NCBI RefSeq assembly: GCF_008974325.1
Contig: NZ_BKCG01000006.1
Span: forward strand, 1-64,000
Source of the DNA: Patiriisocius marinus
Lineage (GTDB): Bacteria > Bacteroidota > Bacteroidia > Flavobacteriales > Flavobacteriaceae
DNA length: 64,000 nt
Reading direction: 5' to 3'
Shown: positions 8,779-17,757 of the stretch, one piece after another
Position numbering within the stretch: position 1 is the first letter of the stretch
How the letters are laid out: the number at the start of each line of letters is the position of its first letter
Program-made: the position numbers and the translations under genes
Notes under the pieces: model-generated
What the model saw: only the letters and a program-made list of their open reading frames with translations
The model's database searches: none
What the model was told of the DNA's origin: nothing

Positions 8779-8786
8779 CAAATCTA
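8779..8786 (-). promoter_or_regulatory. -7 box for the AGCS symporter
   Basis: The minus-strand TAGATTTG matches TAnnTTTG, about 34 bases before the TTG start at 8744. The divergent PagL-like gene has a 7-of-8 match, GATATTTG, near 8802-8809. Confidence 0.45.
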
Positions 8787-8835
8787 AGAGTAATAAATTT
8801 TGATATTTGAGCCGAATCGTTTTATTTGCATTATA

Positions 8836-10083
8836 ATGAACAAACTGTTTACACTCCTTTTAATCTCTTTATCTTTTAGTGTTTTAGCACAACAAGATTC
8901 CCTTTGGAAAAAGCAAGCACGTATTTACACTCCAGAAATACTCTTAGGACAAACTTTTGCTTCAAATGATGGTTTTCCAGATCGCGGTAAACATAAACAA
9001 TTGCTTTTTCAATTTGGGAGAAATCATCAAAATAATCCACAAGAATGGGCACAACGTTATAAAGGAATCAAAACTGGAGTAGGTTTTGGTATAACCGATT
9101 TTGGAAACTTAGACAGTTTAGGAGTTGCTTTTACAATAATACCTCAAGTTGAGTTTAATGCTTTTGGATCTAAACGTTTTAGTACTGTTGTAGGTTTAGG
9201 TGCATCCTACTTTACAAAAAACTATGATCCTATAACAAACCCAAATAACCAAGCTGTAACTACAGACTATACTTGGGCGTTTAGGTTATTTCTACATTAT
9301 AAATTTTATAAAGGAAATAGCATAGATTGGCGTATAGGTGCTGGATACTCTCATCATTCTAATGGACATACCAAGTTATTAAACCAAGGTTATAATTCTA
9401 TCCTCTTTTCAGTTTCTGGCGAAGTACATCAGGCTCCTAAAGTTTCAGAAAGGAAACGAATTAATAGTCTTAAAAAATCTAGGTATAAATTTATTGATGC
9501 GCGTTATGGGCAAGGTTTCCAAGTATTGGGATTAGCTTTTAATAAAAATAAACCTGTTTATACAGGAGCAATTACATTTGGGAATGTATATAACAATTCT
9601 TTAAAGATTGGTGTTGGAGCTCATTACAGGTTTTATCAAAACTACTACGATTATATACAAGACAATGAATCGCTTGTAAGAGATGGTAAAGAATTTGAAA
9701 ATTTTAGAGAACGACCTTTTTATTATGCAAGTAATTTAGGAATACATGTTAATACTGAGTTTTTACTAAATCATTTTGGAATTGATATCACTGTGGGATA
9801 CAATATTTACAAACCCGGATATCAAATTGATTGGCGTATTAATGAAGGGTGGGACAATACTCCAAGAGAAATTACAGACACTTGGATGTTGGGTGAGTTT
9901 AATTCTAAATATCATTTAAAGAAATCTATTTCTACAAGAATGGGGCTTAAATATTATCTTTTTGGTACACACACATACAGAAAACAGAATTACTATATAG
10001 GTGCACACCTCAACTCTAATTTAGGTCAGGCAGATTTTACTGAAGTTAGTATAGGCTACACTTACAACTTTAGGTTAAAATAA
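8836..10083 (+). CDS. PagL-like acyloxyacyl hydrolase / outer-membrane beta-barrel
   Basis: This 415-residue protein has a signal peptide (MNKLFTLLLISLSFSVLAQ) and a beta-barrel pattern of alternating aromatic strands, ending in a typical outer-membrane terminal strand (SIGYTYNFRL). The segment GYSHHSNGHTKLLNQGYN at about 170-187 matches the active-site region of lipid A 3-O-deacylase PagL, where a His, a Ser two residues later and an Asn form the core (here H173, S175, N176). It may thus remove acyl chains from lipid A. It is more than twice the length of PagL, with an extra C-terminal barrel half, so other lipid substrates are possible. The ATG at 8836 is chosen because the upstream TTG extension adds residues unlike a signal sequence. 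Confidence 0.75.
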   Translation: MNKLFTLLLISLSFSVLAQQDSLWKKQARIYTPEILLGQTFASNDGFPDRGKHKQLLFQFGRNHQNNPQEWAQRYKGIKTGVGFGITDFGNLDSLGVAFTIIPQVEFNAFGSKRFSTVVGLGASYFTKNYDPITNPNNQAVTTDYTWAFRLFLHYKFYKGNSIDWRIGAGYSHHSNGHTKLLNQGYNSILFSVSGEVHQAPKVSERKRINSLKKSRYKFIDARYGQGFQVLGLAFNKNKPVYTGAITFGNVYNNSLKIGVGAHYRFYQNYYDYIQDNESLVRDGKEFENFRERPFYYASNLGIHVNTEFLLNHFGIDITVGYNIYKPGYQIDWRINEGWDNTPREITDTWMLGEFNSKYHLKKSISTRMGLKYYLFGTHTYRKQNYYIGAHLNSNLGQADFTEVSIGYTYNFRLK

Positions 10084-10115
10084 AAGTCCCTCTCGAAAAA
10101 TTCGAAAAGGACTTT
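10084..10115 (-). terminator. Hairpin between convergent PagL-like gene and purC
   Basis: AAGTCC near 10084 pairs with GGACTT near 10109, with an inner TCGAA/TTCGA stem. On the minus strand it is followed by TTTTATTTTA, so it best serves purC. On the plus strand the tail is poor. Confidence 0.6.
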
Positions 10116-10137
10116 AAGAAATTGATTTTAATATAGA

Positions 10138-11088
10138 CTACTTACTGAAATAAGCAGCTACATTTTTTTCTATCCTATCATTAATATCTGAAACATCTGC
10201 TTTTATAAATTTCTCACCAGTAATATTTTCATAAAGTTCGATATATCTTTCTGAAACTGTTTCAATATATTCATCACTCATAAAAGGCACAGTTTGTCCT
10301 TCAAGACCTTGAAAATCATTTTTGATTAACCATTGGCGTACAAACTCTTTTGATAATTGTTTTTGAGGTTCGTTTGCTGCTTGGCGTTCTTCATAACCTT
10401 CAGCGTAAAAATAACGTGAAGAATCTGGCGTATGTATTTCATCAATTAATACAATTTTACCATCTTTCGTTTTACCGAACTCATATTTAGTATCCACTAA
10501 AATTAACCCTCTTGAGGCTGCTATTTCAGTTCCGCGTTTAAAAAGTTTCCGAGTATAATCTTCTAGAACTAGATAATCTTCTTCAGAGACAATGTTACGC
10601 TTTAAAATTTCGGCGCTGCTAATGTCTTCATCATGATCACCCATTTCAGCTTTAGTTGCTGGAGTAATTATAGGTGAGGGAAATTTATCATTTTCCTTCA
10701 TTCCTTCTGGCATTTCCACTCCACACAAAATACGCTTACCTGCTTTGTATTCTCTTGCAGCGTGACCACTCATATAACCTCTAATAACCATTTCTACTTT
10801 AAATGGATCGCAGGCTACACCTATAGCGACGTTAGGATCTGGAATTGCTGTTAACCAATTAGGCACAATATCTTCCGTGTCGCGCATCATTTTTGTCGCT
10901 ATTTGGTTTAATATTTGTCCTTTGTATGGAATTCCTTTAGGCATTACAACATCGAAGGCGCTTAGTCTATCTGTTGCGACCATTAATAGTTGGTCATTTT
11001 CTAATGTGTAAACTGAACGTACTTTTCCATGGTATACATTTTTTTGCCCTGGGAAATTGAAATTGGTTTCTATGATGGTATTACTCAT
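10138..11088 (-). CDS. purC: Phosphoribosylaminoimidazole-succinocarboxamide synthase (SAICAR synthase)
   Basis: This 316-residue cytoplasmic enzyme joins CAIR and aspartate with ATP in purine synthesis. Typical blocks are [26 protein letters not shown] near the N-terminus, [34 protein letters not shown] and [12 protein letters not shown]. The length is that of the longer, yeast-like PurC form found in Bacteroidota rather than the 237-residue enterobacterial form. It is downstream of phoH on the same strand but 115 bases away, with a small inverted repeat (ATCGAA/TTCGAT near 11115-11129) in the leader whose role is unknown. I see no purine riboswitch. Confidence 0.95.
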   Translation of the reverse strand: MSNTIIETNFNFPGQKNVYHGKVRSVYTLENDQLLMVATDRLSAFDVVMPKGIPYKGQILNQIATKMMRDTEDIVPNWLTAIPDPNVAIGVACDPFKVEMVIRGYMSGHAAREYKAGKRILCGVEMPEGMKENDKFPSPIITPATKAEMGDHDEDISSAEILKRNIVSEEDYLVLEDYTRKLFKRGTEIAASRGLILVDTKYEFGKTKDGKIVLIDEIHTPDSSRYFYAEGYEERQAANEPQKQLSKEFVRQWLIKNDFQGLEGQTVPFMSDEYIETVSERYIELYENITGEKFIKADVSDINDRIEKNVAAYFSK

Positions 11089-11203
11089 TTTTGAAATCTA
11101 AGTTGAAATTGAATATCGAACGATTCGATGCTAATTCAATTGCTATTAATATTTAGTATAGGTGTTATTGAAGTTATTTAAAATTTCGGAAGAAAAATTG
11201 ATG

Positions 11204-12157
11204 CTAGTCTAAATTTTCAATTTTTTTATAGGCAGCAATTACTTCTTTTACAAGGCGGTGTCTAATAACATCTTTATCATCAAGATGAACAATTCCCACT
11301 CCTTTTACATCGTTTAATACTAAAAGTGCTTCCTTAAGTCCCGAAATTACACGACGTGGTAAATCTATTTGGCCAGGGTCTCCTGTAATCATAAACTTAG
11401 CACTTTTACCCATACGCGTTAAAAACATTTTCATTTGTGCGTGTGTGGTATTTTGAGCTTCATCAAGTATTACAAAAGCATTGTCTAAAGTACGTCCACG
11501 CATAAATGCCATAGGGGCAATCTGGATAACTCCTTTTTCTACATACGATTCTAGTTTTTCGTGAGGTATCATATCGCGAAGCGCATCATATAATGGCTGC
11601 ATATATGGATCTAGTTTGTCTTTTAAATCTCCTGGCAAAAACCCTAAATTTTCTCCTGCTTCCACTGCTGGCCTAGTTAGTATTATTCGTTTTACTTGTT
11701 TTTCCTTTAAGGCTTTTACTGCGAGAGCAACTCCTGTATAGGTTTTACCTGTACCTGCTGGTCCAACAGCAAAAACCATATCATTTTTATTCATTAACTC
11801 AACAAGCTTTCGTTGGTTTGCAGTTTGTGCTTTGATTAGTTTACCACTAACACCGTGCACAAGTACTTCGCCACTTTTGGGAGTACTTTCATAGTCGTCT
11901 TTGCTTCGACTTAAAAGTACACGTTCAATTACGTTTTCGTCAATTTTATTATACTTAGCAAAGTGATCTAACAACATTGTTATTCGCCTATCAAACTCTT
12001 CTAATACATCTTGGTCACCATAAGCTTTCACTTTATTGCCTCGTGCTACAATTTTAAGTTTTGGAAAATATTTTTTTAGAATATCAATATTTGAGTTTTG
12101 ATTTCCAAAAAAATCTCTTGGACTAATTTCCGTTAGTTCTATAATAAGTTCGTTCAA
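11204..12157 (-). CDS. PhoH family ATPase
   Basis: This 317-residue cytoplasmic protein has an N-terminal RNA-binding-like region (about 1-110) and a P-loop ATPase domain: Walker A GPAGTGKT at 132-139, LTRPAVEAGENLGFLPG just after it, and Walker B FVILDEAQN at about 228-236. PhoH proteins are linked to RNA metabolism and helicase-like activity. The start is a TTG (12157), as MNELIIELTEISPRDFFG is the usual flavobacterial PhoH N-terminus and no ATG occurs before residue 61. It is divergent from the SAM hydroxide adenosyltransferase. Confidence 0.92.
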   Translation of the reverse strand: MNELIIELTEISPRDFFGNQNSNIDILKKYFPKLKIVARGNKVKAYGDQDVLEEFDRRITMLLDHFAKYNKIDENVIERVLLSRSKDDYESTPKSGEVLVHGVSGKLIKAQTANQRKLVELMNKNDMVFAVGPAGTGKTYTGVALAVKALKEKQVKRIILTRPAVEAGENLGFLPGDLKDKLDPYMQPLYDALRDMIPHEKLESYVEKGVIQIAPMAFMRGRTLDNAFVILDEAQNTTHAQMKMFLTRMGKSAKFMITGDPGQIDLPRRVISGLKEALLVLNDVKGVGIVHLDDKDVIRHRLVKEVIAAYKKIENLD

Positions 12158-12235
12158 AAGCGTGTTTATTAAAAAGCTGTTTATAATATTCTATTTATAT
12201 AGGTAAATATAGTTTTTCTACTCCTAAAAGTAGTT

Positions 12236-12243
12236 TAAATTTG
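12236..12243 (+). promoter_or_regulatory. -7 box for the SAM hydroxide adenosyltransferase gene
   Basis: TAAATTTG matches TAnnTTTG, 35 bases before the ATG at 12279. Confidence 0.45.
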
Positions 12244-12278
12244 TCTTACTAGTTTCAACAAAATATCAACAATCCTTT

Positions 12279-13109
12279 ATGCCCATAATTACCCTTACTA
12301 CAGATTTTGGTGAGAAAGATCACTTTGCAGGTGCGGTTAAAGGCGCAATCTATAGTGAACTTAGCGATATTAAAATTGTTGATATCTCACATTCTGTAGC
12401 TCCGTTTCATATTACTGAGGCTGCTTATATTATACAAAATGCTTACAGTAGTTTCCCTCCAGGAACTATACATATTGTGGGTATTGACAGTGAACTCAAT
12501 CCAGAAAATAAGCATATTGCCGTTTTACTAGATGGCCATTATTTTATTTGTGCAAACAATGGAATTATTTCTATGCTCGCAAACGAGATACGACCGGAGA
12601 AAATTGTTGAAATCAATATTCACGATCGTATTCTTACCAATTTCCCAGTTTTAGACGTATTTGTTAAAGTTGCTTGTCACATTGCTAGAGGTGGAACGTT
12701 AGAAGTAATTGGTAAAACTATTGAAACCATTAAAGAAATTAGAGGTATAGACCCTCATATTAATAATGATGAAACGCAAATAGTGGGGAGCGTAATCTAT
12801 ATTGATAACTACGGAAATGTTATTACAAATATTAAAAAAGCACACTTTGAAAAAGTGGGTAAAGGCCGGCCTTTTTCAATAACATCGCGCACTGCAAGTT
12901 TTAACACAATATATAATAATTATAGTGATGCAATTGATTTTGGTACACCTGCAGATAAACGAGATGAAGCAGGTAAAAAAATAGCATTGTGGAATTCTAG
13001 TAATTATCTCGAACTTGCTATTTACAAAAGTAATCCTGCTACAGTGGGTAGCGCTGCTTCTCTCTTTGGACTTGAATATAGAGAAGTAATTACTATCAAT
13101 TTTAAATAA
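12279..13109 (+). CDS. SAM hydroxide adenosyltransferase (DUF62 / chlorinase-like fold)
   Basis: This 276-residue protein belongs to the fluorinase/chlorinase-like DUF62 family, whose ordinary members hydrolyse S-adenosylmethionine to adenosine and methionine. The signature start ITLTTDFGEKDHFAGAVKG is present, followed by VDISHSVAPFHITEAAYI, FPPGTIHIVGIDSEL, FICANNGIISML and the C-terminal VIYIDNYGNVITNI. These blocks hold the conserved Asp, Asn and SAM-pocket residues. Nothing suggests halogenation. It heads a probable operon with the ABM protein and gldFG (gaps of 34 and 19 bases). Confidence 0.9.
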   Translation: MPIITLTTDFGEKDHFAGAVKGAIYSELSDIKIVDISHSVAPFHITEAAYIIQNAYSSFPPGTIHIVGIDSELNPENKHIAVLLDGHYFICANNGIISMLANEIRPEKIVEINIHDRILTNFPVLDVFVKVACHIARGGTLEVIGKTIETIKEIRGIDPHINNDETQIVGSVIYIDNYGNVITNIKKAHFEKVGKGRPFSITSRTASFNTIYNNYSDAIDFGTPADKRDEAGKKIALWNSSNYLELAIYKSNPATVGSAASLFGLEYREVITINFK

Positions 13110-13143
13110 CACGCTTTATCTATTAAAAAAACCAATACATTAT

Positions 13144-13443
13144 ATGTTTACTAGAATTGTAAAAATGGAATTTGAAGCCGAAAATGTATCAGCATTTTTA
13201 GCTAATTTTGAACTTGTAAAACATAAAATTAGAGAATTCCCGGGTTGTTGTCATCTTGACCTTTTACAAGATAAAGCAAATGACACCATTTTTTTCACAT
13301 ATAGTAAATGGGAACACCCAAACGATTTAGAAAAATATCGTAAAAGCGAATTGTTTAAAGGCGTTTGGGCAACAACGAAGCCTATGTTTCGTTCTAAAGC
13401 AGAAGCTTGGAGTGTTTCAACTATGGAAGTTTTACCAATCTAA
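13144..13443 (+). CDS. ABM-domain protein (putative quinol monooxygenase fold)
   Basis: This 99-residue protein has the antibiotic-biosynthesis-monooxygenase ferredoxin-like fold pattern: FTRIVKMEFEAENVSAFL, FPGCCHLDLLQD, FFTYSKWEHPNDLEKYRKSELF and a final W segment. Such small dimeric proteins act as quinol oxygenases or stress proteins, and the actual reaction cannot be deduced. It lies 19 bases before the gldF start and is probably cotranscribed with it. Confidence 0.82.
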   Translation: MFTRIVKMEFEAENVSAFLANFELVKHKIREFPGCCHLDLLQDKANDTIFFTYSKWEHPNDLEKYRKSELFKGVWATTKPMFRSKAEAWSVSTMEVLPI

Positions 13444-13462
13444 AAAAAGGAAAAAACAACTA

Positions 13463-14185
13463 ATGCTTGCACTTATAAAAAAAGAATTAAACACGTTTTT
13501 TACCAGCCCCATTGGTTATTTGGTAATAGGGGTATTTCTACTTATTAATGGACTGTTTCTTTGGGTTTTTGACGGAAACTTTAATGTCTTTAATGCTGGT
13601 TTCGCAGATTTAAATGCCTATTTCGAATTAGCCCCTTGGATATTATTATTCCTAATACCTGCCATTACAATGCGTAGCTTTAGTGACGAGTTAAAAATGG
13701 GAACCTTAGAGTTATTACTTACTAAACCAATCTCGACATTACAACTAGTATTAGGTAAATACGTAGGCGCTTTTCTATTAGTACTTATTGCGCTAATACC
13801 TACTCTACTCTATATTTACACCATTAGTAGTTTAAAAAGTGAAGAAAGTATTGTAGACATGGGTAGCATTTTTGGCTCCTATTTAGGCTTATTTTTTTTA
13901 GTTGCGTCCTATACAGCAATTGGTGTATTTACTTCTGCACTTACTAGCAACCAAATTGTTGCTTTTATTAGTGCTGTACTAGCCTGCTTTTTATTGTATT
14001 ACGGTTTTGAAGCTATTGCCGAAATATTCAACACATCAACAAATATTGCTGCAATTGGATTAAAGCACCATTACGATAGTATTGCACGTGGCGTAATTGA
14101 CACAAGAAACCTAATATACTTTATTAGTATTGCAGCTTTATTTGTAGCACTCACTTCTGTTCAACTTAAGAAAACTCAATCGTAA
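13463..14185 (+). CDS. gldF: Gliding motility ABC transporter permease GldF
   Basis: This 240-residue polytopic membrane protein (about six helices) is the permease of the GldA-GldF-GldG transporter needed for gliding in Flavobacterium. It starts LALIKKELNTFFTSPIGYLVIG and carries the ABC-2 permease feature RSFSDELKMGTLELLLTKPIS after the second helix. The frame is open upstream into the ABM gene, but the ATG at 13463, just after the ABM stop, gives the usual N-terminus. The stop TAA overlaps the gldG ATG by one base (TAATG), implying translational coupling. The ATPase partner gldA is not in this window. Confidence 0.92.
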   Translation: MLALIKKELNTFFTSPIGYLVIGVFLLINGLFLWVFDGNFNVFNAGFADLNAYFELAPWILLFLIPAITMRSFSDELKMGTLELLLTKPISTLQLVLGKYVGAFLLVLIALIPTLLYIYTISSLKSEESIVDMGSIFGSYLGLFFLVASYTAIGVFTSALTSNQIVAFISAVLACFLLYYGFEAIAEIFNTSTNIAAIGLKHHYDSIARGVIDTRNLIYFISIAALFVALTSVQLKKTQS

Positions 14186-15873
14186 TGAACAGCAACATAA
14201 AAAATATTATCGGTTTTATTGTCATTCTCATTACTGTAAATGTGATTGGAAATTATATATATGCTCGTTTCGATTTAACGCAAGACAAACGATATACAGT
14301 TTCGCAAGCAACTAAAGATCTAATTGAACCTATCGATTCTCCTTTAGTCATTGATGTTTTTTTAGAAGGAACCCTTCCGTCTGAATTTAGAAAACTTCAA
14401 ACAGAAACTAAACAACTATTGGCTGAATTTCAATCAGAAAATAAAAACATAGCTTTTACATTTCTAAATCCATTGGATGGTGAAAATGACCCAATAAAAG
14501 TACAAGAACAACTTTTTTCAATGGGAGTTACTCCTGCCGAAGTTGAAATAAGAGACAATGGAAAAATTACTATTGAGCAAGTTTATCCTTGGGCATTAGC
14601 ATCATATGCTGGGAAATCTGTAAAAATCCCTTTGCTTAAAAACACTTTAGGAGCTACTTCTCAAGAACGTGTGAATAATTCCATTCAAAATTTAGAATAT
14701 GCTTTTGCTAATGGGTTTCAGAAACTTATTTCAACTAAAAAGAAAAGTGTTGCTATATTAAAAGGTAATGGTGAATTAGATGATACAAAGCTGGCTAGTT
14801 TTTTAAAAAATATTAAAGGCTATTATGGTATCGCTCCATTTGTATTAGATAGTGTTTCTATTAATCCAGAACGTACCTTAAAGCAATTATTAAACTATGA
14901 TTTAATTGTAGTTGCTAAACCAACCGAACCATTTAGCGAAGCGGAAATTTATGTACTCGATCAATATATTATGAACGGTGGTGCTTCACTATTTTTAGTT
15001 GATAATGCCTTTCAGCAAATATTTCCTGAAACTGGTGTTCCCTATTTAGTTCAAGAGGATTTAGGGTTAAACAATTTGTTTTTTAAATATGGATTGCGTA
15101 TTTCATCTAAGCTTGTAAAAGATATGTATAGTGCTCCTATTGTACTAGCACAAGGCACAGAAGATGATTCGCAATATAATAGCTATCCCTATTTTTATTA
15201 CCCATTAACTGCAAGTGCAAATGCACACCCAATAGTTACAAACCTTGAAGCGGTTAGATTTAGCTATGCATCAGCTTTAGAATTATTAGAATCTACAAAT
15301 AACAAGACGGTTTTATTAAGCAGTTCGCCAATTACGGGATTAGTTTCCTATCCTGCGGCTTTAAACTTTGATGTTGATATCCCTCACTTTTTACAAACAG
15401 TAAATGAGGGACCTAACCCTGAAGAATTTTCGGCTGGAGAGCAACCTTTGGCTGTTTTATTAGAAGGCACCTTTACTTCGGCTTTAAAGAACAGAATTAA
15501 ACCCTTTAAAATTTCAGATAAACAACTACCTAAAGATGAAAGCATTGCTACTAAAATGATTGTTATTAGTGACGGCGATGTTATTGCAAATGATATGGAC
15601 AAAGGCCGTCCACTACCTACTGGCTTTGACAAGTTGACGCAAACTATGTATGGTAATAGCGATTTTTTACTCAATAGCGTTAATTACTTGCTTGACGAAA
15701 ACGGACTTATAAACATACGAACCAAGGAAATTGCAATTCCATTTCTAGATCAACAGAAAGTGATTACAGAACGGACGCGCTGGCAGGCAATAAACTTGCT
15801 GCTTCCACTAGGATTATTGGCAATTTTAGGAGTTATTTTTAGTTATATCCGCAAACGCAAATACCAGCAATAA
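14185..15873 (+). CDS. gldG: Gliding motility ABC transporter substrate-binding protein GldG
   Basis: This 562-residue protein has an N-terminal membrane helix (about 8-27), a large extracytoplasmic GldG/IFT52-like region, and a C-terminal helix (LLLPLGLLAILGVIF, near 542-556) followed by a basic tail RKRKYQQ. Blocks such as RFDLTQDKRYTVSQATKDLI and ERVNNSIQNLEYAFANGFQKL are those of GldG. It partners GldF in the ABC transporter required for gliding motility. It is coupled to gldF by a one-base overlap and is followed by dnaN after 140 bases. Confidence 0.92.
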   Translation: MNSNIKNIIGFIVILITVNVIGNYIYARFDLTQDKRYTVSQATKDLIEPIDSPLVIDVFLEGTLPSEFRKLQTETKQLLAEFQSENKNIAFTFLNPLDGENDPIKVQEQLFSMGVTPAEVEIRDNGKITIEQVYPWALASYAGKSVKIPLLKNTLGATSQERVNNSIQNLEYAFANGFQKLISTKKKSVAILKGNGELDDTKLASFLKNIKGYYGIAPFVLDSVSINPERTLKQLLNYDLIVVAKPTEPFSEAEIYVLDQYIMNGGASLFLVDNAFQQIFPETGVPYLVQEDLGLNNLFFKYGLRISSKLVKDMYSAPIVLAQGTEDDSQYNSYPYFYYPLTASANAHPIVTNLEAVRFSYASALELLESTNNKTVLLSSSPITGLVSYPAALNFDVDIPHFLQTVNEGPNPEEFSAGEQPLAVLLEGTFTSALKNRIKPFKISDKQLPKDESIATKMIVISDGDVIANDMDKGRPLPTGFDKLTQTMYGNSDFLLNSVNYLLDENGLINIRTKEIAIPFLDQQKVITERTRWQAINLLLPLGLLAILGVIFSYIRKRKYQQ

Positions 15874-15912
15874 GTGTTAATAAGTTGGTTTTATATTGCG
15901 TAGTAATTGAGA

Positions 15913-15920
15913 TATATTTG
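15913..15920 (+). promoter_or_regulatory. -7 box upstream of dnaN
   Basis: TATATTTG matches TAnnTTTG. It lies about 93 bases before the dnaN ATG. TTG elements upstream are at 14 and 25 bases, both outside the usual spacing. Confidence 0.35.
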
Positions 15921-16013
15921 TATTTCGGCTATGCCCTATTATTAATGAAGAATTTGATAAGTTTTAGTGCCTAGCTTGTAGTTTTTAGACTTAATTTTAT
16001 AGAAAATAAACAG

Positions 16014-17132
16014 ATGAAATTTATCGTATCTAGTTCGTACCTATTAAAACAATTACAAGTTTTAGGTGGTATTATTAATAATAATAACACACTGCCTATT
16101 TTAGACAATTTCTTGTTTGATTTAGATGGAAAATCACTTACCGTTTCAGCTTCAGATTTGGAGACTACTGTTTCTTCTCATCTTGATGTAGAAAGTAGCG
16201 AACACGGAAAAGTTTGTATTCCTGCTCGTTTGTTATTAGACACGTTAAAAACATTTCCTGAGCAACCGCTTACCTTTACAGTTGAAGATAATAATACTGT
16301 AGAGATTAGCTCTAACCATGGTAAGTATGCTCTTGCATATGCATCTGGAGAAGAGTTTCCAAGTGCTGTAGACCTAAAGGATCCTTCATCTACTGTTATG
16401 CAAGGTGATATTCTTGCAACGGCAATTAGTAAAACTATTTTCGCTAGTGGAAACGATGATTTACGCCCTGTAATGAGTGGTGTGTTTTTTCAGTTCTCTA
16501 CAGAGAGTTTGACATTTGTTGCGACTGATGCTCACAAATTAGTGAAGTACACTCGTAATGATGTAAAAGCAACTGAAACGGCAGAATTTATAATGCCTAA
16601 AAAACCATTAAACTTGCTTAAAAGCATTCTTGCAGGTAGCGAGGATGAAGTTACAATTGAATATAACGAAAGTAATGCAAAGTTCTCATTTGACAATACT
16701 GTACTTATTAGTAGATTAATTGATGGAAAATATCCTAATTACGAAGCGGTTATCCCTAAAGAAAACCCAAACCAATTAAGTATTGACCGTAATCAATTTT
16801 TAAATAGTGTACGTCGTGTATCTATTTTCAGTAATAAAACAACACATCAAATTAGATTAAAAATTGCGGGTGCTGAGTTGAATATTTCAGCTGAAGACAT
16901 TGATTACAGTAATAAAGCAGAGGAGCGTTTAACTTGTGATTATCAAGGAGACGATATGCAAATAGGATTTAACTCTCGTTTTTTAACTGAAATGTTAAAT
17001 AACCTTTCAAGTGATGAAGTTTCATTAGAAATGAGCTTACCTAACAGAGCAGGAATTTTGACTCCAGTTGATGGTCTTGATGAAGGTGAAGTTGTTACAA
17101 TGCTTGTTATGCCAGTAATGTTGAACGCATAA
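16014..17132 (+). CDS. dnaN: DNA polymerase III beta subunit (sliding clamp)
   Basis: This 372-residue protein forms the ring-shaped clamp that holds the replicative polymerase on DNA. It starts MKFIVSSSYLLKQLQVLGG and shows three clamp repeats: the first with NNTLPILDNFLFDL, the second around RPVMSGVFFQF and FVATDAHKLVKY, and the third around FLNSVRRVSIFSN. It ends with MLVMPVMLNA, close to the usual ML/MPMRL tail that lines the binding pocket. It lies outside any visible dnaA/origin context. A strong bidirectional hairpin follows. Confidence 0.96.
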   Translation: MKFIVSSSYLLKQLQVLGGIINNNNTLPILDNFLFDLDGKSLTVSASDLETTVSSHLDVESSEHGKVCIPARLLLDTLKTFPEQPLTFTVEDNNTVEISSNHGKYALAYASGEEFPSAVDLKDPSSTVMQGDILATAISKTIFASGNDDLRPVMSGVFFQFSTESLTFVATDAHKLVKYTRNDVKATETAEFIMPKKPLNLLKSILAGSEDEVTIEYNESNAKFSFDNTVLISRLIDGKYPNYEAVIPKENPNQLSIDRNQFLNSVRRVSIFSNKTTHQIRLKIAGAELNISAEDIDYSNKAEERLTCDYQGDDMQIGFNSRFLTEMLNNLSSDEVSLEMSLPNRAGILTPVDGLDEGEVVTMLVMPVMLNA

Positions 17133-17152
17133 AGAACACACACATAAATTTA

Positions 17153-17188
17153 AAAAATCCCCACAATTATATAATTGTGGGGATTTTT
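17153..17188 (+). terminator. Bidirectional terminator between dnaN and DUF4870 gene
   Basis: A perfect 36-base palindrome (18 bp per arm) has core ATCCCCACAATTAT / ATAATTGTGGGGAT, with A5 on the left and T5 on the right. It should stop transcription from both the plus-strand dnaN and the minus-strand neighbour. Confidence 0.9.
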
Positions 17189-17217
17189 ATTAAATAAAAT
17201 ACCAATGTATTAATTGA

Positions 17218-17583
17218 CTAATATTTTAGAAATTCAAATGTTAACCAAAGCAATGGATCTTCTCCATTAGTAGCCCTCAATGCATTTATTATAGGTAATA
17301 CGACTGAAACAACTCCTATAACTATTAACATTAGTATCCCTAATCCTAATGCAAATATTAATGGAATACTAACAAGAGCCAAAAGTATTATAGATATCTG
17401 AAAATTGATAATTGTTTTCCCATGGTAATCCATTCCTTGAATATCATCTTTTTTAGTGGCCCAAACAATTAATGGCGCTATTAATCCTCCAAAACCAGTA
17501 AATACTGTTGCTAATTGTAACAAATGAGTTACCATTAATAAGTTTGTGTCTTTCTTTTTAGCAGTGTGATTTATAACTTCCAT
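17218..17583 (-). CDS. DUF4870 (Tic20-like) small membrane protein
   Basis: This 121-residue protein has three to four hydrophobic segments: LLQLATVFTGFGGLIAPLIVW, INFQISIILLALVSIPLIFALG and LMLIVIGVVSVVLPIINAL. The motif HGKTIINFQIS between helices is typical of DUF4870. The function is unknown. It is convergent with dnaN and divergent from mnmE. Confidence 0.82.
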   Translation of the reverse strand: MEVINHTAKKKDTNLLMVTHLLQLATVFTGFGGLIAPLIVWATKKDDIQGMDYHGKTIINFQISIILLALVSIPLIFALGLGILMLIVIGVVSVVLPIINALRATNGEDPLLWLTFEFLKY

Positions 17584-17757
17584 AGCGAGATTGGTTTTAG
17601 TTTAAATACTAACTTTAGTATCCTTCTTTGTGTTCACTTTATCTGTCTTAATAGTTAAAATATTGTTACACTTATTTTTTTAAATAGAATTGAAAATTCA
17701 ATTTTTCAATTGGAAAACTCCCCTAGTTTATACTTTATAAATAGCTATTTTTGCCAT

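Noticed and set aside
11115-11129. Small inverted repeat in the purC leader as a riboswitch or operator
   Set aside because: Only six base pairs with a three-base loop; no purine-aptamer features.
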